Shown piece by piece: positions 46,994-57,076 of a stretch of 64,000 bases of DNA (position 1 is the first letter of the stretch; the number at the start of each line of letters is the position of its first letter). Below the pieces are notes generated by a model, which had not been told where the DNA came from, ran no database searches, and saw only the letters and a list, made by a program, of their open reading frames with translations. Source of the DNA: an uncultured Oscillospiraceae bacterium (GTDB taxonomy: Bacteria; Bacillota; Clostridia; Oscillospirales; Oscillospiraceae); the NCBI GenBank assembly GCA_947626905.1, contig CANQUE010000004.1:17351-81350 (forward strand), in the 5' to 3' direction. The translations under genes and the position numbers were made by a program.

Positions 46994-47935
46994 ATGGGCA
47001 AGAAATATACCGTTTCCCTGACCGAGCTGGTCCGGGAGCACAACCTGAAAGTGGTCCATGCCGCGCCGGATTACGCCACCATCCGCATCGGCTCCGTGGA
47101 CCTGAACCGGCCCGGCATCCAGTTGATGGGCTATCTGGATCACTTCGACGCCTCCCGTATCCAGGTCATCGGCCGGAGCGAGAACGCCATGATGGAAGAG
47201 CTGGACCGGGAAAGGCGGCTGGCGGGTTTTGAGGCGGTGATGGCCCGGCGGGTGCCTGCGGTCATCGTGGCCCACGCCGAACCGGTGCTGCCCGAGTGCC
47301 TGGAAATGGCCCAGAAGTACGGCGTGAACCTGCTCACCACCGACATAGACACCTCGGAGTTCTCCGCCCGGCTCATCTATTCCCTGCGCTATCATCTGGC
47401 CCCCCGGGAGACCATCCACGGCGTGCTGATGGAGGTCTACGGCGAGGGGATGCTCATCATCGGCGACAGCGGCGTGGGCAAATCCGAGACCGCCCTGGGC
47501 CTTTTGAAGCAGGGCCACCGGCTCATCGCTGACGACGCGGTGGAGCTCCTGCGCACGTCCAACTTCCATCTGGAGGGGCGCAGCCCCTCTCTGATCCGGC
47601 ATTTCATGGAGCTGCGGGGCATCGGCGTGATCAACGTCCCCAGCGTGTTCGGCATCGGCGCCGTCAAGCCCTCCTGCCAGATCGACCTGGCGGTGGAGAT
47701 GGAGCTGTGGGACGACAGCAAGCATTATGACCGCCTGGGTCTGGACACCAAGACCACAGAGTACCTGGGCGTCAGCATCCCCCTGGTGACCATCCCCGTA
47801 CGGCCCGGCCGGAACCTGGCGGTCATCCTGGAGCTGGCCGCGCTGACCAACCGGCAGAAAAAGACCGGTTACAACGCCGCCGAAGATCTGGTCCGCCAGG
47901 TGGATGAGAGCGTGGACAAGGGCCTGGAGTTTTGA
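46994..47935 (+). CDS. hprK: HPr kinase/phosphorylase
   Basis: GEGMLIIGDSGVGKSETALGLLKQGHRLIADDAVEL; MELRGIGVINVPSVFGIGAV. Confidence 0.96.
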   Translation: MGKKYTVSLTELVREHNLKVVHAAPDYATIRIGSVDLNRPGIQLMGYLDHFDASRIQVIGRSENAMMEELDRERRLAGFEAVMARRVPAVIVAHAEPVLPECLEMAQKYGVNLLTTDIDTSEFSARLIYSLRYHLAPRETIHGVLMEVYGEGMLIIGDSGVGKSETALGLLKQGHRLIADDAVELLRTSNFHLEGRSPSLIRHFMELRGIGVINVPSVFGIGAVKPSCQIDLAVEMELWDDSKHYDRLGLDTKTTEYLGVSIPLVTIPVRPGRNLAVILELAALTNRQKKTGYNAAEDLVRQVDESVDKGLEF

Positions 47936-47946
47936 GAGAAGCGTTT

Positions 47947-48858
47947 ATGGACTATACAAGTCTTATCCATGATATACGCCAGGCCCTGCCCGGGCTGGAG
48001 GTGCGGCAGGACGAGCCCATGCGGGAGCACTGTTCGTTCCGCATCGGCGGGCCGGCGGCAGCGCTGGCCCTGCCCCGGTCGGCGGAGGAGCTGGAAGCGC
48101 TGTGCGCCCTGCTGCGGCGGGCGGGGGAGAAGCCCCTCATCCTGGGAAAGGGGACCAATATCCTGCCCCCGGACGGGCGGCTGGACCGGTTCGTGGTGTG
48201 CGCCTGCCCCGGCGCGGGGCGCATCGCCGTTTCCGGCTGTACGGTGACGGCGGACTGCGGCGCCACGCTGGCGCAGACCGCCATGGCCGCGGCGGAGGCC
48301 GGGCTGACCGGTCTGGAATTTGCCCACGGCATCCCCGGCAGCGTGGGCGGCGGCGTGGTGATGAACGCCGGCGCCTACGGCGGGGAGCTGAAGGACGTGG
48401 CCGTTCGGACAGAATACCTGGACGATCAGCTGGTCCGCCGGACTGCGGAGGGGGCGGAGCAGGCGTTTTCTTACCGCCACAGCCTCTTCTCCCACAGCGG
48501 CGCGGTGGTGCTGCGGACGGCGTTCGCCCTGGCCCCGGCGGACCGGGAGAGCATCCTGTCGCGGATGCGGGAGCTGGCCGCCCGGCGGCGGGCCAGCCAG
48601 CCCTTGGAACAGCCGTCGGCGGGCAGCACCTTCAAGCGCCCGGCCGGAGGCTTTGCCGCCGCCCTCATCGACCAGGCCGGCCTGAAGGGCTGTTCCGTGG
48701 GCGGGGCCATGGTCTCGGAAAAACACGCCGGATTCGTGGTGAACACCGGTCTCGCCACGGCGGCGGACGTGCGGCGGCTGATGGAACACATACAAAAAAC
48801 GGTCCTGGCCCGCTCCGGCATATGGCTGGAGCCGGAGGTCCTGGTCCTGGAGGGGTGA
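47947..48858 (+). CDS. murB: UDP-N-acetylenolpyruvoylglucosamine reductase
   Basis: ILGKGTNIL, GLEFAHGIPGSVGGGVVMNAGAYGGE, SAGSTFKRPAGGFAAALIDQAGLKG. Confidence 0.95.
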   Translation: MDYTSLIHDIRQALPGLEVRQDEPMREHCSFRIGGPAAALALPRSAEELEALCALLRRAGEKPLILGKGTNILPPDGRLDRFVVCACPGAGRIAVSGCTVTADCGATLAQTAMAAAEAGLTGLEFAHGIPGSVGGGVVMNAGAYGGELKDVAVRTEYLDDQLVRRTAEGAEQAFSYRHSLFSHSGAVVLRTAFALAPADRESILSRMRELAARRRASQPLEQPSAGSTFKRPAGGFAAALIDQAGLKGCSVGGAMVSEKHAGFVVNTGLATAADVRRLMEHIQKTVLARSGIWLEPEVLVLEG

Positions 48859-48862
48859 CGTG

Positions 48863-49717
48863 ATGGAGCTGCTCATCATTACCGGTCTGTCCGGCGCGGG
48901 CAAGTCCCGGGCGGCGGATATCTGCGAGGATCTGGGCTATTACTGCGTGGACAATATGCCTCCGGCCCTGCTGGGCCGGTTCGCGGCCCTGTGCCAGTCC
49001 AGCCAGGGCCGGTTCGAGCGGGTGGCGCTGGTGATGGACGTGCGCAGCGTGGAGAACTCCCAGGATCTGGAGCTGGCGCTGGAAGAGCTGGATGAACTGG
49101 AGTGCACGGTGCGCATCCTTTTTATGGAGGCGGACACCTCCACCCTCCTGCGCCGGTATAAGGAATCCCGGCGGCCCCATCCCTTGGGCCGGCCCGGGGA
49201 GAGCATCGGCCAGGCGGTGGAGCGGGAGCGGGCCTTCATGGCGCCGCTCCGGGACCGGGCGGATTTCATCCTCCGCACGGACGCCGCGCCGCTGAACGAG
49301 CTGCGGGCCCGGATCTGCCAATGCCTGCAGCGGGCGGAGCGGCGCTTCACGGTGAACGTGCTCAGCTTCGGCTTTCACAAGGGCCTGCCGCCGGAGGCGG
49401 ACCTGGTGTTCGACGTGCGTTGTCTGCCCAACCCCTTTTACCAGCCGGACCTGCAGCATCTGACCGGCCTGGACCAGGCCGTGGCGGAGTATGTCTTCCG
49501 GGGCGGGAACGCCCAGGCGCTGCTGGACAAGCTGTTGGAGCTGCTGGAGCTGCTGCTGCCGCTGTACGAGGCAGACAGGCCGGAGCTGACGGTGGCGGTG
49601 GGCTGCACCGGCGGCCAGCACAGGAGCGTCGCCATGGCCCAGGCCCTGGCCCGCGGGCTGGAGGCGCGGGGCGCGGCGGTATCTGTCCGGCACCGGGAGC
49701 TGGAGGCGGGAAAATGA
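48863..49717 (+). CDS. rapZ: RNase adapter/P-loop protein RapZ (YvcJ)
   Basis: MELLIITGLSGAGKSRAADICEDLGYYCVDNMPPALL; SFGFHKGLPPEADLVFDVRCLPNP; VAVGCTGGQHRSV. Confidence 0.95.
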   Translation: MELLIITGLSGAGKSRAADICEDLGYYCVDNMPPALLGRFAALCQSSQGRFERVALVMDVRSVENSQDLELALEELDELECTVRILFMEADTSTLLRRYKESRRPHPLGRPGESIGQAVERERAFMAPLRDRADFILRTDAAPLNELRARICQCLQRAERRFTVNVLSFGFHKGLPPEADLVFDVRCLPNPFYQPDLQHLTGLDQAVAEYVFRGGNAQALLDKLLELLELLLPLYEADRPELTVAVGCTGGQHRSVAMAQALARGLEARGAAVSVRHRELEAGK

Positions 49718-50622
49718 GCTTTTCCGCGGATGTGAAGACCGAGCTGTGCCGGGAGGGGCCCGGGAAAAAGTGCTGCGCCCTGGCGGAGGCTTACGGCGTG
49801 CTGCTGTATGCCAACGCCTTTACGCCCCGGCTGATCCGGATCATGACGGAAAACGACGCCTTCGCCGCCCGGCTGCCCAAGCTGTTCCACCGGGCGTTCG
49901 GGTCGGCCTTCGACGTTCTGCCCCCGGAACAAGCCGGGGGCAAACGCTCTTTTCTCCTCACCGACCGGGACAAGCTCCGGGCCATCTTCACCGCCTTCGG
50001 CTACGACCCGGACCGGGCCCTGGTCCACCACATCAACCTGGCGGTGGTGGAATCCGACTGCGACCGGGTCGCCTTTTTGCGGGGGGCCTTCCTAGCGGGC
50101 GGCAGCGTCACCGACCCGGCCAGGGGCTATCACCTGGAGCTGGCCACCGGCCACGAGAGCGTATGCCGGGAGATCCGGGCACTGCTGCTGGAAATGGGCT
50201 TTGAGCCCCGGGAGGCGGTCCGGGGCCGGAATTGGATCACCTATTTCAAAAAAAGCGGCGCCATCGAGGACCTGCTCACCACCATGGGCGCCGGCGTGTC
50301 CGCCATGGGCGTGATGCAGGCCAAGGTGGAAAAGCATATGGCCAGCGCCATGAACCGCATCACCAACTGCGACATGGCCAACGCCGACAAGGTCACCGAC
50401 GCGGCCGCCCAGCAGCTGGCCGCCATCCGGGCCATCGAGGCCGGGCCGGGGCTGGACAGCCTGCCCCCGGTATTGCAGGACACGGCGCTGTTGCGCATCG
50501 CCAACCCCTCCTGCAGCCTTTCCGACCTGGCCCAGCTGGCCTGGCCGGCGGTGACGAAAAGCTGTATGAGCCACCGGCTGCGCAAGCTGGTGGAGCTGGG
50601 CAACGAGATAAAGGAGCAATGA
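49714..50622 (+). CDS. whiA: DNA-binding protein WhiA
   Basis: MSFSADVKTELCRE; AFLAGGSVTDPARGYHLE; NRITNCDMANADKVTDAAAQQL; C-terminal HTH SLSDLAQLAWPAVTKSCMSHRLRKL. Confidence 0.94.
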   Translation: MSFSADVKTELCREGPGKKCCALAEAYGVLLYANAFTPRLIRIMTENDAFAARLPKLFHRAFGSAFDVLPPEQAGGKRSFLLTDRDKLRAIFTAFGYDPDRALVHHINLAVVESDCDRVAFLRGAFLAGGSVTDPARGYHLELATGHESVCREIRALLLEMGFEPREAVRGRNWITYFKKSGAIEDLLTTMGAGVSAMGVMQAKVEKHMASAMNRITNCDMANADKVTDAAAQQLAAIRAIEAGPGLDSLPPVLQDTALLRIANPSCSLSDLAQLAWPAVTKSCMSHRLRKLVELGNEIKEQ

Positions 50623-50623
50623 T

Positions 50624-53600
50624 ATGTCCTTCGTCCATCTGCATGTACACAGCGAATACAGCCTCCTGGACGGGGCCTGCCGCATCGGCGAGATGGCCCG
50701 GCGGGCCAAGGAGATGGGCCAGGACGCCCTGGCCATCACCGACCACGGCGTCATGTACGGGGTGGTGGATTTTTACCGCGCCTGCCAGGCGGCGGACGTC
50801 AAGCCCATCATCGGGTGCGAGGTGTACGTGGCGCCCCGGAGCCGCACGGACAAAGAATACGGCCTGGACAACAACTACTCCCACCTGATCCTGCTGTGCA
50901 AAAACGAGACCGGCTATCACAACCTGTGCGCGCTGGTGTCGGAGGGATTCGTCAACGGCTTTTACATCCGCCCCCGGATCGACTGGCCCCTGCTGCATGA
51001 GCACGCGGAGGGGCTGGTATGCCTGTCCGGGTGCCTGGCCGGGGACATCCAGCAGAAGCTGGTCCAGGGCCAGTACGAGGCCGCCAAGGCCCGGGCTTTG
51101 GAGCTGGACCAGCTCTTCAGCCGGGGCAGCTTTTATCTAGAGCTGCAGGACCACGGCATCGCCGACGAGCGCCGGGCCGCCCAGGGTCTGATCCGTATCC
51201 ACAACGAGACCGGCATCCCCCTGGCCGTGACCAACGACGCCCACTATCTCACCCGGGAGGACGCCCACATCCAGGACGTGCTCATGTGCGTGCAGACCGG
51301 CAAGACCGTGGACGATCCCAGCCGGATGAAATTTGAAAGCACGGAGCTGTATCTCAAGAGCGAAGAGGAGATGCGCGCGCTGTTCGCCGACCTGCCCGAG
51401 GCATACGACAACACCGTCCGGATCGCGGACATGTGCGACTTCGACTTCGAGTTCGGCCACTACCACCTGCCCCGGTTCCAGCTGCCGGAGGGGGAAACGG
51501 ACAGCTTCGCGTATCTGAAAAAGCTGTGCTATTCCGGCCTGGCCGAGCGCTACCCGGGCTACGGAAAGGAGCTCTCGGACCGGCTGGACTACGAGCTGGG
51601 CGTCATCGGCCAGATGGGCTTCGTGGACTACTTCCTCATCGTCTGGGACTTTATCGCCTTCGCCAAGGGCCGGGGCATCCCCGTGGGGCCGGGCCGGGGC
51701 TCCGGCGCCGGCTCCATCGTCAGCTACACCCTGCACATCACCGACGTGGACCCCATCAAATACAGCCTGTTCTTCGAGCGGTTCCTGAACCCGGAGCGGG
51801 TCACCATGCCGGACATCGACATGGACTTCTGCGTCCGCCGCCGGGGCGAGGTGATCGACTATGTCAGCCATAAGTACGGCGCGGACCACGTGGCCCAGAT
51901 CGTCACCTTCGGCACCATGGCGGCCCGGGCGGCCATCCGGGACGTGGGAAGAGTGCTGAACGTGGGCTATGGCGAAACGGACGCGGTGGCCAAGAACGTC
52001 CCCTGGGCCCCGGGCATGACCTTGGACGAGGCCCTGCGGCTGTCCAAGCCTCTGAAGGAGATGTACAGCTCCGACGAGAAGATCCACGATCTGATCGACA
52101 CCGCCCGGGCCCTGGAGGGCATGCCCCGCCACGCCTCTACCCACGCCGCCGGCGTAGTCATCACGGAGCGGCCCCTCACCGATTACGTGCCCCTGGCCCG
52201 CAACGACGACGCCATCGTCTGCCAGTTCGACATGGTGACGCTGGAACAGCTGGGCCTTTTGAAGATGGACTTTCTGGGCCTGCGGAACCTGACGGTGCTG
52301 GAGGACGCGGCGGAGCTGGTGCGGCGGGTGGAGCCGGACTTCCGGGTGGAGACCATCCCGGAGGACGACCCGGACACCTTCCAGATGCTCACCGACGGCC
52401 GGACCAGCGGGGTGTTCCAGCTGGAATCCACCGGCATGACCGGGGTATGCGTGGGCCTGAAGCCCCGGTCCATCGAGGACATCACCGCCATCATCGCCCT
52501 GTACCGGCCCGGACCGATGGACTCCATCCCCCGGTTTCTGGACTGCGCCGTCCACCCGGAGCGCATCACCTACAAGCACGAGCTGCTGCGGCCCATCCTG
52601 GACGTGACATATGGCTGCATCGTCTATCAGGAGCAGGTCATCAGCATCTTCCAGCGCCTGGCCGGCTTCTCCCTGGGCCAGGCGGATATGATCCGCCGGG
52701 CCATGAGCAAGAAAAAGCACGCCGTCATCGACGCGGAACGGCGGGCCTTCGTCTACGGCGACCCGGCCCGGGGCATCCCCGGCTGCATCGCCAACGGCGT
52801 GAGCGAGGCGGTGGCCAACAGCATCTACGACGAGATCCTGGACTTTGCCTCCTACGCGTTCAACAAATCCCACGCGGTATGCTACGCCGTCGTGGCCTAC
52901 CGCACGGCCTGGATGAAGCGCCACTGGCCGCGGGAATACATGGCGGCGCTGCTGACCAGCGTGCTGGACTCCGCCGGAAAGGTGGCCGAATACATCGCCG
53001 AGTGCAAGGCCATGGGCATCGACCTGCTGCCGCCGGACGTGAACGAGTCCGACGCGGACTTCACCGTGGCGGGAAACAACATCCGCTTCGGTCTGGCCGC
53101 CGTAAAGGGCGTGGGCCGGGGCTTCGTACAGCAGCTGATGGCCGAGCGGCAGGCCGCGGGCCCCTTCACCGCTTTTGACGAGTTCTGCCAGCGGCTGTAC
53201 GGCAAGGAGCTGAACCGCCGGCCGGTGGAGAGCCTGATCCGGGCGGGGGCCTTCGATTCCATGGGCTACAAGCGCAAAGCGCTGCTGCAGGTGCTGGACA
53301 AGGTCCTGGAGGGGGTCAACTCCGCCGGGCGGAAAAACCTGGCCGGACAGTTCGACCTGTTTTCCATGGACGAGGAGGGGCCGGCGTCCTCTCTGGAGCT
53401 GCCGGAGGTGGAGGAATTCACCGCCGCGGAAAAGATGGCCATGGAAAAGGAGACCACCGGCCTGTACCTGACCGGCCACCCCATGGACAGCCACCGGGAA
53501 ACGGTGAAAAAGCTGGGCGCGGCCTCCATGGGGGCCATATTGGAGGACTTCGCGGGAGAGGACGGCCCCCGCCGGTTCCAGGACGGCCAGCGTGTCATCC

Positions 53601-54139
53601 TAGCCGGGGTGGTGGCCTCGGTGCGCACCCGCACCACCAAAAACAGCACCCTGATGAGTTACGTGGTCCTGGAGGACGACACCGGCAGCATGGAGCTGCT
53701 GGCCTTCCAGCGGGCGCTGGATCAGGGGGGGAGCTACCTCACCGAGGGGGCGGCCGTTTGCTGCACCGGGCGCATCTCCGTGCGGGACGAAAAAGACCCC
53801 CAGCTGATGCTGGACGCGGCCTATCCCCTGGAGGGGATGGACCAAAGCACCATCGACGCGGTCAAAAACGCCGCCAGGGACGGGGGATATGCGGGCCGGC
53901 GCAGCCCGGCCCCGGCCGCCGCCCCGGCCCAAAAGACGCTGTGGGTCCGCCTGCCCTCCCGGCAGGACGCCCGGATGCGCCGGATCGAACTGGTGCTGAC
54001 CATGTTCCCGGGCGTCGAGCCCATGGTGGTATATTTCGAGGATACCAAACGGCGCCTGGGCGCCCGGTGTATCATCCATCCGGCCCTTGTCCAGGAGCTG
54101 CAGGAGCTGCTGGGGCCGGAGAACGTAGTGGTGAAATAA
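50624..54139 (+). CDS. dnaE: DNA polymerase III subunit alpha
   Basis: FVHLHVHSEYSLLDGACRIGEM (PHP), GRGSGAGSIVSYTLHITDVDPI, MPDIDMDFCVRRRGEVIDYVSHKYG; TTG/ATG start region. Confidence 0.97.
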   Translation: MSFVHLHVHSEYSLLDGACRIGEMARRAKEMGQDALAITDHGVMYGVVDFYRACQAADVKPIIGCEVYVAPRSRTDKEYGLDNNYSHLILLCKNETGYHNLCALVSEGFVNGFYIRPRIDWPLLHEHAEGLVCLSGCLAGDIQQKLVQGQYEAAKARALELDQLFSRGSFYLELQDHGIADERRAAQGLIRIHNETGIPLAVTNDAHYLTREDAHIQDVLMCVQTGKTVDDPSRMKFESTELYLKSEEEMRALFADLPEAYDNTVRIADMCDFDFEFGHYHLPRFQLPEGETDSFAYLKKLCYSGLAERYPGYGKELSDRLDYELGVIGQMGFVDYFLIVWDFIAFAKGRGIPVGPGRGSGAGSIVSYTLHITDVDPIKYSLFFERFLNPERVTMPDIDMDFCVRRRGEVIDYVSHKYGADHVAQIVTFGTMAARAAIRDVGRVLNVGYGETDAVAKNVPWAPGMTLDEALRLSKPLKEMYSSDEKIHDLIDTARALEGMPRHASTHAAGVVITERPLTDYVPLARNDDAIVCQFDMVTLEQLGLLKMDFLGLRNLTVLEDAAELVRRVEPDFRVETIPEDDPDTFQMLTDGRTSGVFQLESTGMTGVCVGLKPRSIEDITAIIALYRPGPMDSIPRFLDCAVHPERITYKHELLRPILDVTYGCIVYQEQVISIFQRLAGFSLGQADMIRRAMSKKKHAVIDAERRAFVYGDPARGIPGCIANGVSEAVANSIYDEILDFASYAFNKSHAVCYAVVAYRTAWMKRHWPREYMAALLTSVLDSAGKVAEYIAECKAMGIDLLPPDVNESDADFTVAGNNIRFGLAAVKGVGRGFVQQLMAERQAAGPFTAFDEFCQRLYGKELNRRPVESLIRAGAFDSMGYKRKALLQVLDKVLEGVNSAGRKNLAGQFDLFSMDEEGPASSLELPEVEEFTAAEKMAMEKETTGLYLTGHPMDSHRETVKKLGAASMGAILEDFAGEDGPRRFQDGQRVILAGVVASVRTRTTKNSTLMSYVVLEDDTGSMELLAFQRALDQGGSYLTEGAAVCCTGRISVRDEKDPQLMLDAAYPLEGMDQSTIDAVKNAARDGGYAGRRSPAPAAAPAQKTLWVRLPSRQDARMRRIELVLTMFPGVEPMVVYFEDTKRRLGARCIIHPALVQELQELLGPENVVVK

Positions 54140-54154
54140 CAGGGAGGCGGCGCG

Positions 54155-55054
54155 GTGTTTCAATATCGGATCGGCGAAAACGGCTCTTTGGTCCCGGCGG
54201 CGGAAAAGGGGCCGGCCTTTGTGACGGTGCTGTCGGCGGAGGACGTCCGGCAGGACGAGAGCTTTCCCCACCGCAAGCAGATGCTCCACAACCTGGGCTC
54301 CATTCGCTATTCCCGGGCGGAGATCTTTTCCGACTCTGTCCAGGGCGTGCTCCGCTTCCCCGACAAGGGCAGCCAGCAAAAGTCCCACCTGGCCATAGGC
54401 TTTTGCCTGGAGCGGGAGAGGCTGGTCCTCATCGAGAGCCTCGGGACCCTCCGGGACCTGCCGGAGCGGCTGAACGGCCGGCTGCCGCCGGACGCCGGAC
54501 CGGACCGGGTGCTGCTGCTGTTGGCGGAGCGGGAGAGCGAGGAGGACATCTTCTTCCTGCAGCACATCGAAGAGCGGCTGGAGGCCCTGGAGGAACAGGT
54601 CCTCACCGGCAAAGGGGAAAGCCCCTTCGAGACCCTGCTGGGCATCCGCAAGAAGCTGTCGGAGCTGAACGCCCACTATGAGCAGCTGTCCGCCCTGGCG
54701 GAGGCCCTTGGTGACGGAGGTGTGGACCCGGTCCGGGACCCGGCTCCCTGGCGGCGGTTCGCCGGGATGATGTGGCGGCTGAAGCAGTACGCCTCTCTGC
54801 TGCGGGAATATGCCATCCAGCTGCGGGAGGTATGCCAGGCCCAGCAGGACGCCCGGCAGAACCGGACCATGAGCATCCTGACGGTGGTGACCACCATTTT
54901 CCTGCCCCTGACGCTGCTCACCGGCTGGTATGGGATGAACTTCGCCAACATGCCGGAGCTGCACTGGCGCTACGGCTATCCCGCCGCCATCGCGGCGGCG
55001 GTGATCATCGCCGTGGCGGAGATCGTCTATTTCAAAAAGAAGAAAATGCTTTGA
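54155..55054 (+). CDS. CorA-family divalent cation transporter
   Basis: C-terminal TM pair with YGMNFANMPEL (GMN motif). Confidence 0.92.
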   Translation: MFQYRIGENGSLVPAAEKGPAFVTVLSAEDVRQDESFPHRKQMLHNLGSIRYSRAEIFSDSVQGVLRFPDKGSQQKSHLAIGFCLERERLVLIESLGTLRDLPERLNGRLPPDAGPDRVLLLLAERESEEDIFFLQHIEERLEALEEQVLTGKGESPFETLLGIRKKLSELNAHYEQLSALAEALGDGGVDPVRDPAPWRRFAGMMWRLKQYASLLREYAIQLREVCQAQQDARQNRTMSILTVVTTIFLPLTLLTGWYGMNFANMPELHWRYGYPAAIAAAVIIAVAEIVYFKKKKML

Positions 55055-55070
55055 CGCGAGGAGAACGGCC

Positions 55071-56342
55071 ATACAAGACACGACTGTAAAAAAAGAACGG
55101 GCGGCCCTGGCGGGGCTGGCCGCGGCCAGCATGGACCTCATGGAGCGCAGCGGCGAGGTGAGCATGGACGAGCTGTGGCGTCTGGCGGAAACCGCCGGGG
55201 CGGAGCCGGTGTGCACCGTGCTGCAGAGCCGGGACAAGCCGGACCCCCACAGCTTCCTAGGCCCCGGAAAGGTCCAGGAGCTGAAGCTGGCCGTCCAGAA
55301 CGAGGGCTGCGACCTGGTGATCTTCGACAACGACCTGACCCCCTCCCAGGCGCGGGTGCTGGAGCAGGCGCTGGGCGTGCGGGTGCTGGACCGGACCGGC
55401 CTGATCCTGGACATCTTCGCCCAAAGGGCCAGGACCCGGGAGGGCAAGCTGCAGGTGGAGCTGGCCCAGTACCGGTATCTGCTGCCCCGGCTGACGGGCA
55501 TGTGGACCCACCTGAAGCGCCAGGCGGGCACCTCCGCGCCCATCGGCACCCGGGGCCCCGGCGAGACCCAGCTGGAGACCGACCGGCGGCACATCCGCGG
55601 CCGCATCCAGAAGCTGGCCCAGGAGCTGGAGCAGGTGCGGCGGGTCCGCGGCACCCAGCGGCGGCAGCGGGAGCGCAACGCCGTGCCCGTGGTGGCCCTG
55701 GTGGGCTATACCAACGCGGGCAAATCCACCCTTCTCAACACCCTCACCGGGGACAGCATCCATACCGGCGACCGGCTGTTCGACACCCTGGACACCACCA
55801 CCCGGCGGCTGGATCTGGCGGAGGGGGGCCAGGCCCTCCTGTCCGATACGGTGGGTTTTATCCGCAAGCTGCCCACGGAGCTGGTGGACGCGTTCAAGGC
55901 CACGCTGGAGGAGCTGGCCTACGCGGATCTGCTGCTGCACGTCATCGACATCTCCGACCCGGACTGGCCCACCCAGGTCCAGGTGGTGGAGGAGCTGATC
56001 GTCCGCTTGGGCGCGGGCAAGACCCCCTGTCTGAAGGTATACAACAAATGCGACGCCTACTTCGGCCGCCTCCCGGCCGGAGAGGACGAGGTATGCGTCT
56101 GCGCCCGGACCGGGGAGGGCGTGGGGACGCTGCTGTACGCCATCGGCCGGAAGCTGAGCGGCGAGCTGCGGCGGATGGAGCTGGCCATCCCCTATGACCA
56201 AACCGGGCTGGTGGAGCGGCTGCGCCGGGAGGCCAACATCCTGGACCTTCAGTATACCGACCAGGGCGCCCAGGTGCTGGCGGTGGTGCGGCCGGCCCTG
56301 CGCCGGGAACTGGAGCCCTACGAGGCGGCGGGCCATGAGTGA
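55071..56342 (+). CDS. hflX: GTPase HflX
   Basis: FLGPGKVQELKLAV, GPGETQLETDRRHIRGRI, VALVGYTNAGKSTLLNTL; N-terminal homology extends upstream of ATG 55131 to a candidate ATA start at 55071 after GAGGAG. Confidence 0.9.
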   Translation: MQDTTVKKERAALAGLAAASMDLMERSGEVSMDELWRLAETAGAEPVCTVLQSRDKPDPHSFLGPGKVQELKLAVQNEGCDLVIFDNDLTPSQARVLEQALGVRVLDRTGLILDIFAQRARTREGKLQVELAQYRYLLPRLTGMWTHLKRQAGTSAPIGTRGPGETQLETDRRHIRGRIQKLAQELEQVRRVRGTQRRQRERNAVPVVALVGYTNAGKSTLLNTLTGDSIHTGDRLFDTLDTTTRRLDLAEGGQALLSDTVGFIRKLPTELVDAFKATLEELAYADLLLHVIDISDPDWPTQVQVVEELIVRLGAGKTPCLKVYNKCDAYFGRLPAGEDEVCVCARTGEGVGTLLYAIGRKLSGELRRMELAIPYDQTGLVERLRREANILDLQYTDQGAQVLAVVRPALRRELEPYEAAGHE

Positions 56343-56940
56343 GCGCAGGCGCCCCGCGGGGTATGGGACCGGGACATACGAGGAAAAGCGCTCCCGGTTC
56401 ATCGGAGAGCTGTTCCCCATCTCCGGGGAGGACCAGGCCAGAGAGTGCCTGGCCCAGGTAAAGAAAAAATATCCCGACGCCCGGCACCACTGCTGGGCCT
56501 GGGTGCTGCCGGACGGCAGCTGCCGCTGGTCCGACGACGGGGAGCCGGGCGGCACCGCCGGCGGGCCCATGGCGGCGGTATTGAAGGGGGCGGACCTGTA
56601 CGGGGCCCTGTGTGTGGTGACCCGGTACTTCGGCGGCACGCTCTTGGGCAGCGGCGGGCTGGTGCGGGCCTATTCCAAGGCCGCGGCCCTGGCCGTGGCG
56701 GACGGCGGGTCCGAGCCGGACCCGGACATGGCCCTGCTGCGCCTGGCCTGCCCCTGGGAGCATCTGGACCGGCTGCACCGGCTGGTCCGGGAGTATGAGG
56801 GCGCGCTGCTGGAGAGCGACTACGCCTCTGACCCGGAGCGGGCGCTTTTGACCGTGGAGCTGCTGGCGGACCGGGCGGAGCCTTTTGCCCGCCGCCTGGC
56901 CGACGCCACCGGCGGCAAAGCGTCGGTGACCGGACCGTAA
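56335..56940 (+). CDS. YigZ/IMPACT family protein
   Basis: EEKRSRFIGELFPI, ARHHCWAWVL, SDDGEPGGTAGGPM, VTRYFGGTLLGSGGLVRAYSKA. Confidence 0.93.
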   Translation: MSERRRPAGYGTGTYEEKRSRFIGELFPISGEDQARECLAQVKKKYPDARHHCWAWVLPDGSCRWSDDGEPGGTAGGPMAAVLKGADLYGALCVVTRYFGGTLLGSGGLVRAYSKAAALAVADGGSEPDPDMALLRLACPWEHLDRLHRLVREYEGALLESDYASDPERALLTVELLADRAEPFARRLADATGGKASVTGP

Positions 56941-57023
56941 ACGGATATTTGAAAGAGTCGGACAGGATAAAATTTTTTAATTTTCTTCGCGCAAAAAAGG
57001 AAATCCGCCGGAGCGCGGCGTAT

Positions 57024-57057
57024 AAGGTATTGCAGAAGCCTCTGCGATACCTTTTTT
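57024..57057 (+). terminator. Rho-independent terminator
   Basis: AAGGTATTGCAGA-agcc-TCTGCGATACCTT followed by T-run. Confidence 0.8.
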
Positions 57058-57076
57058 ACATATGGGGCAAACGGCC

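Noticed and set aside
51137-53494. 785-aa minus-strand ORF inside dnaE
   Set aside because: Antisense shadow of DNA polymerase III alpha.
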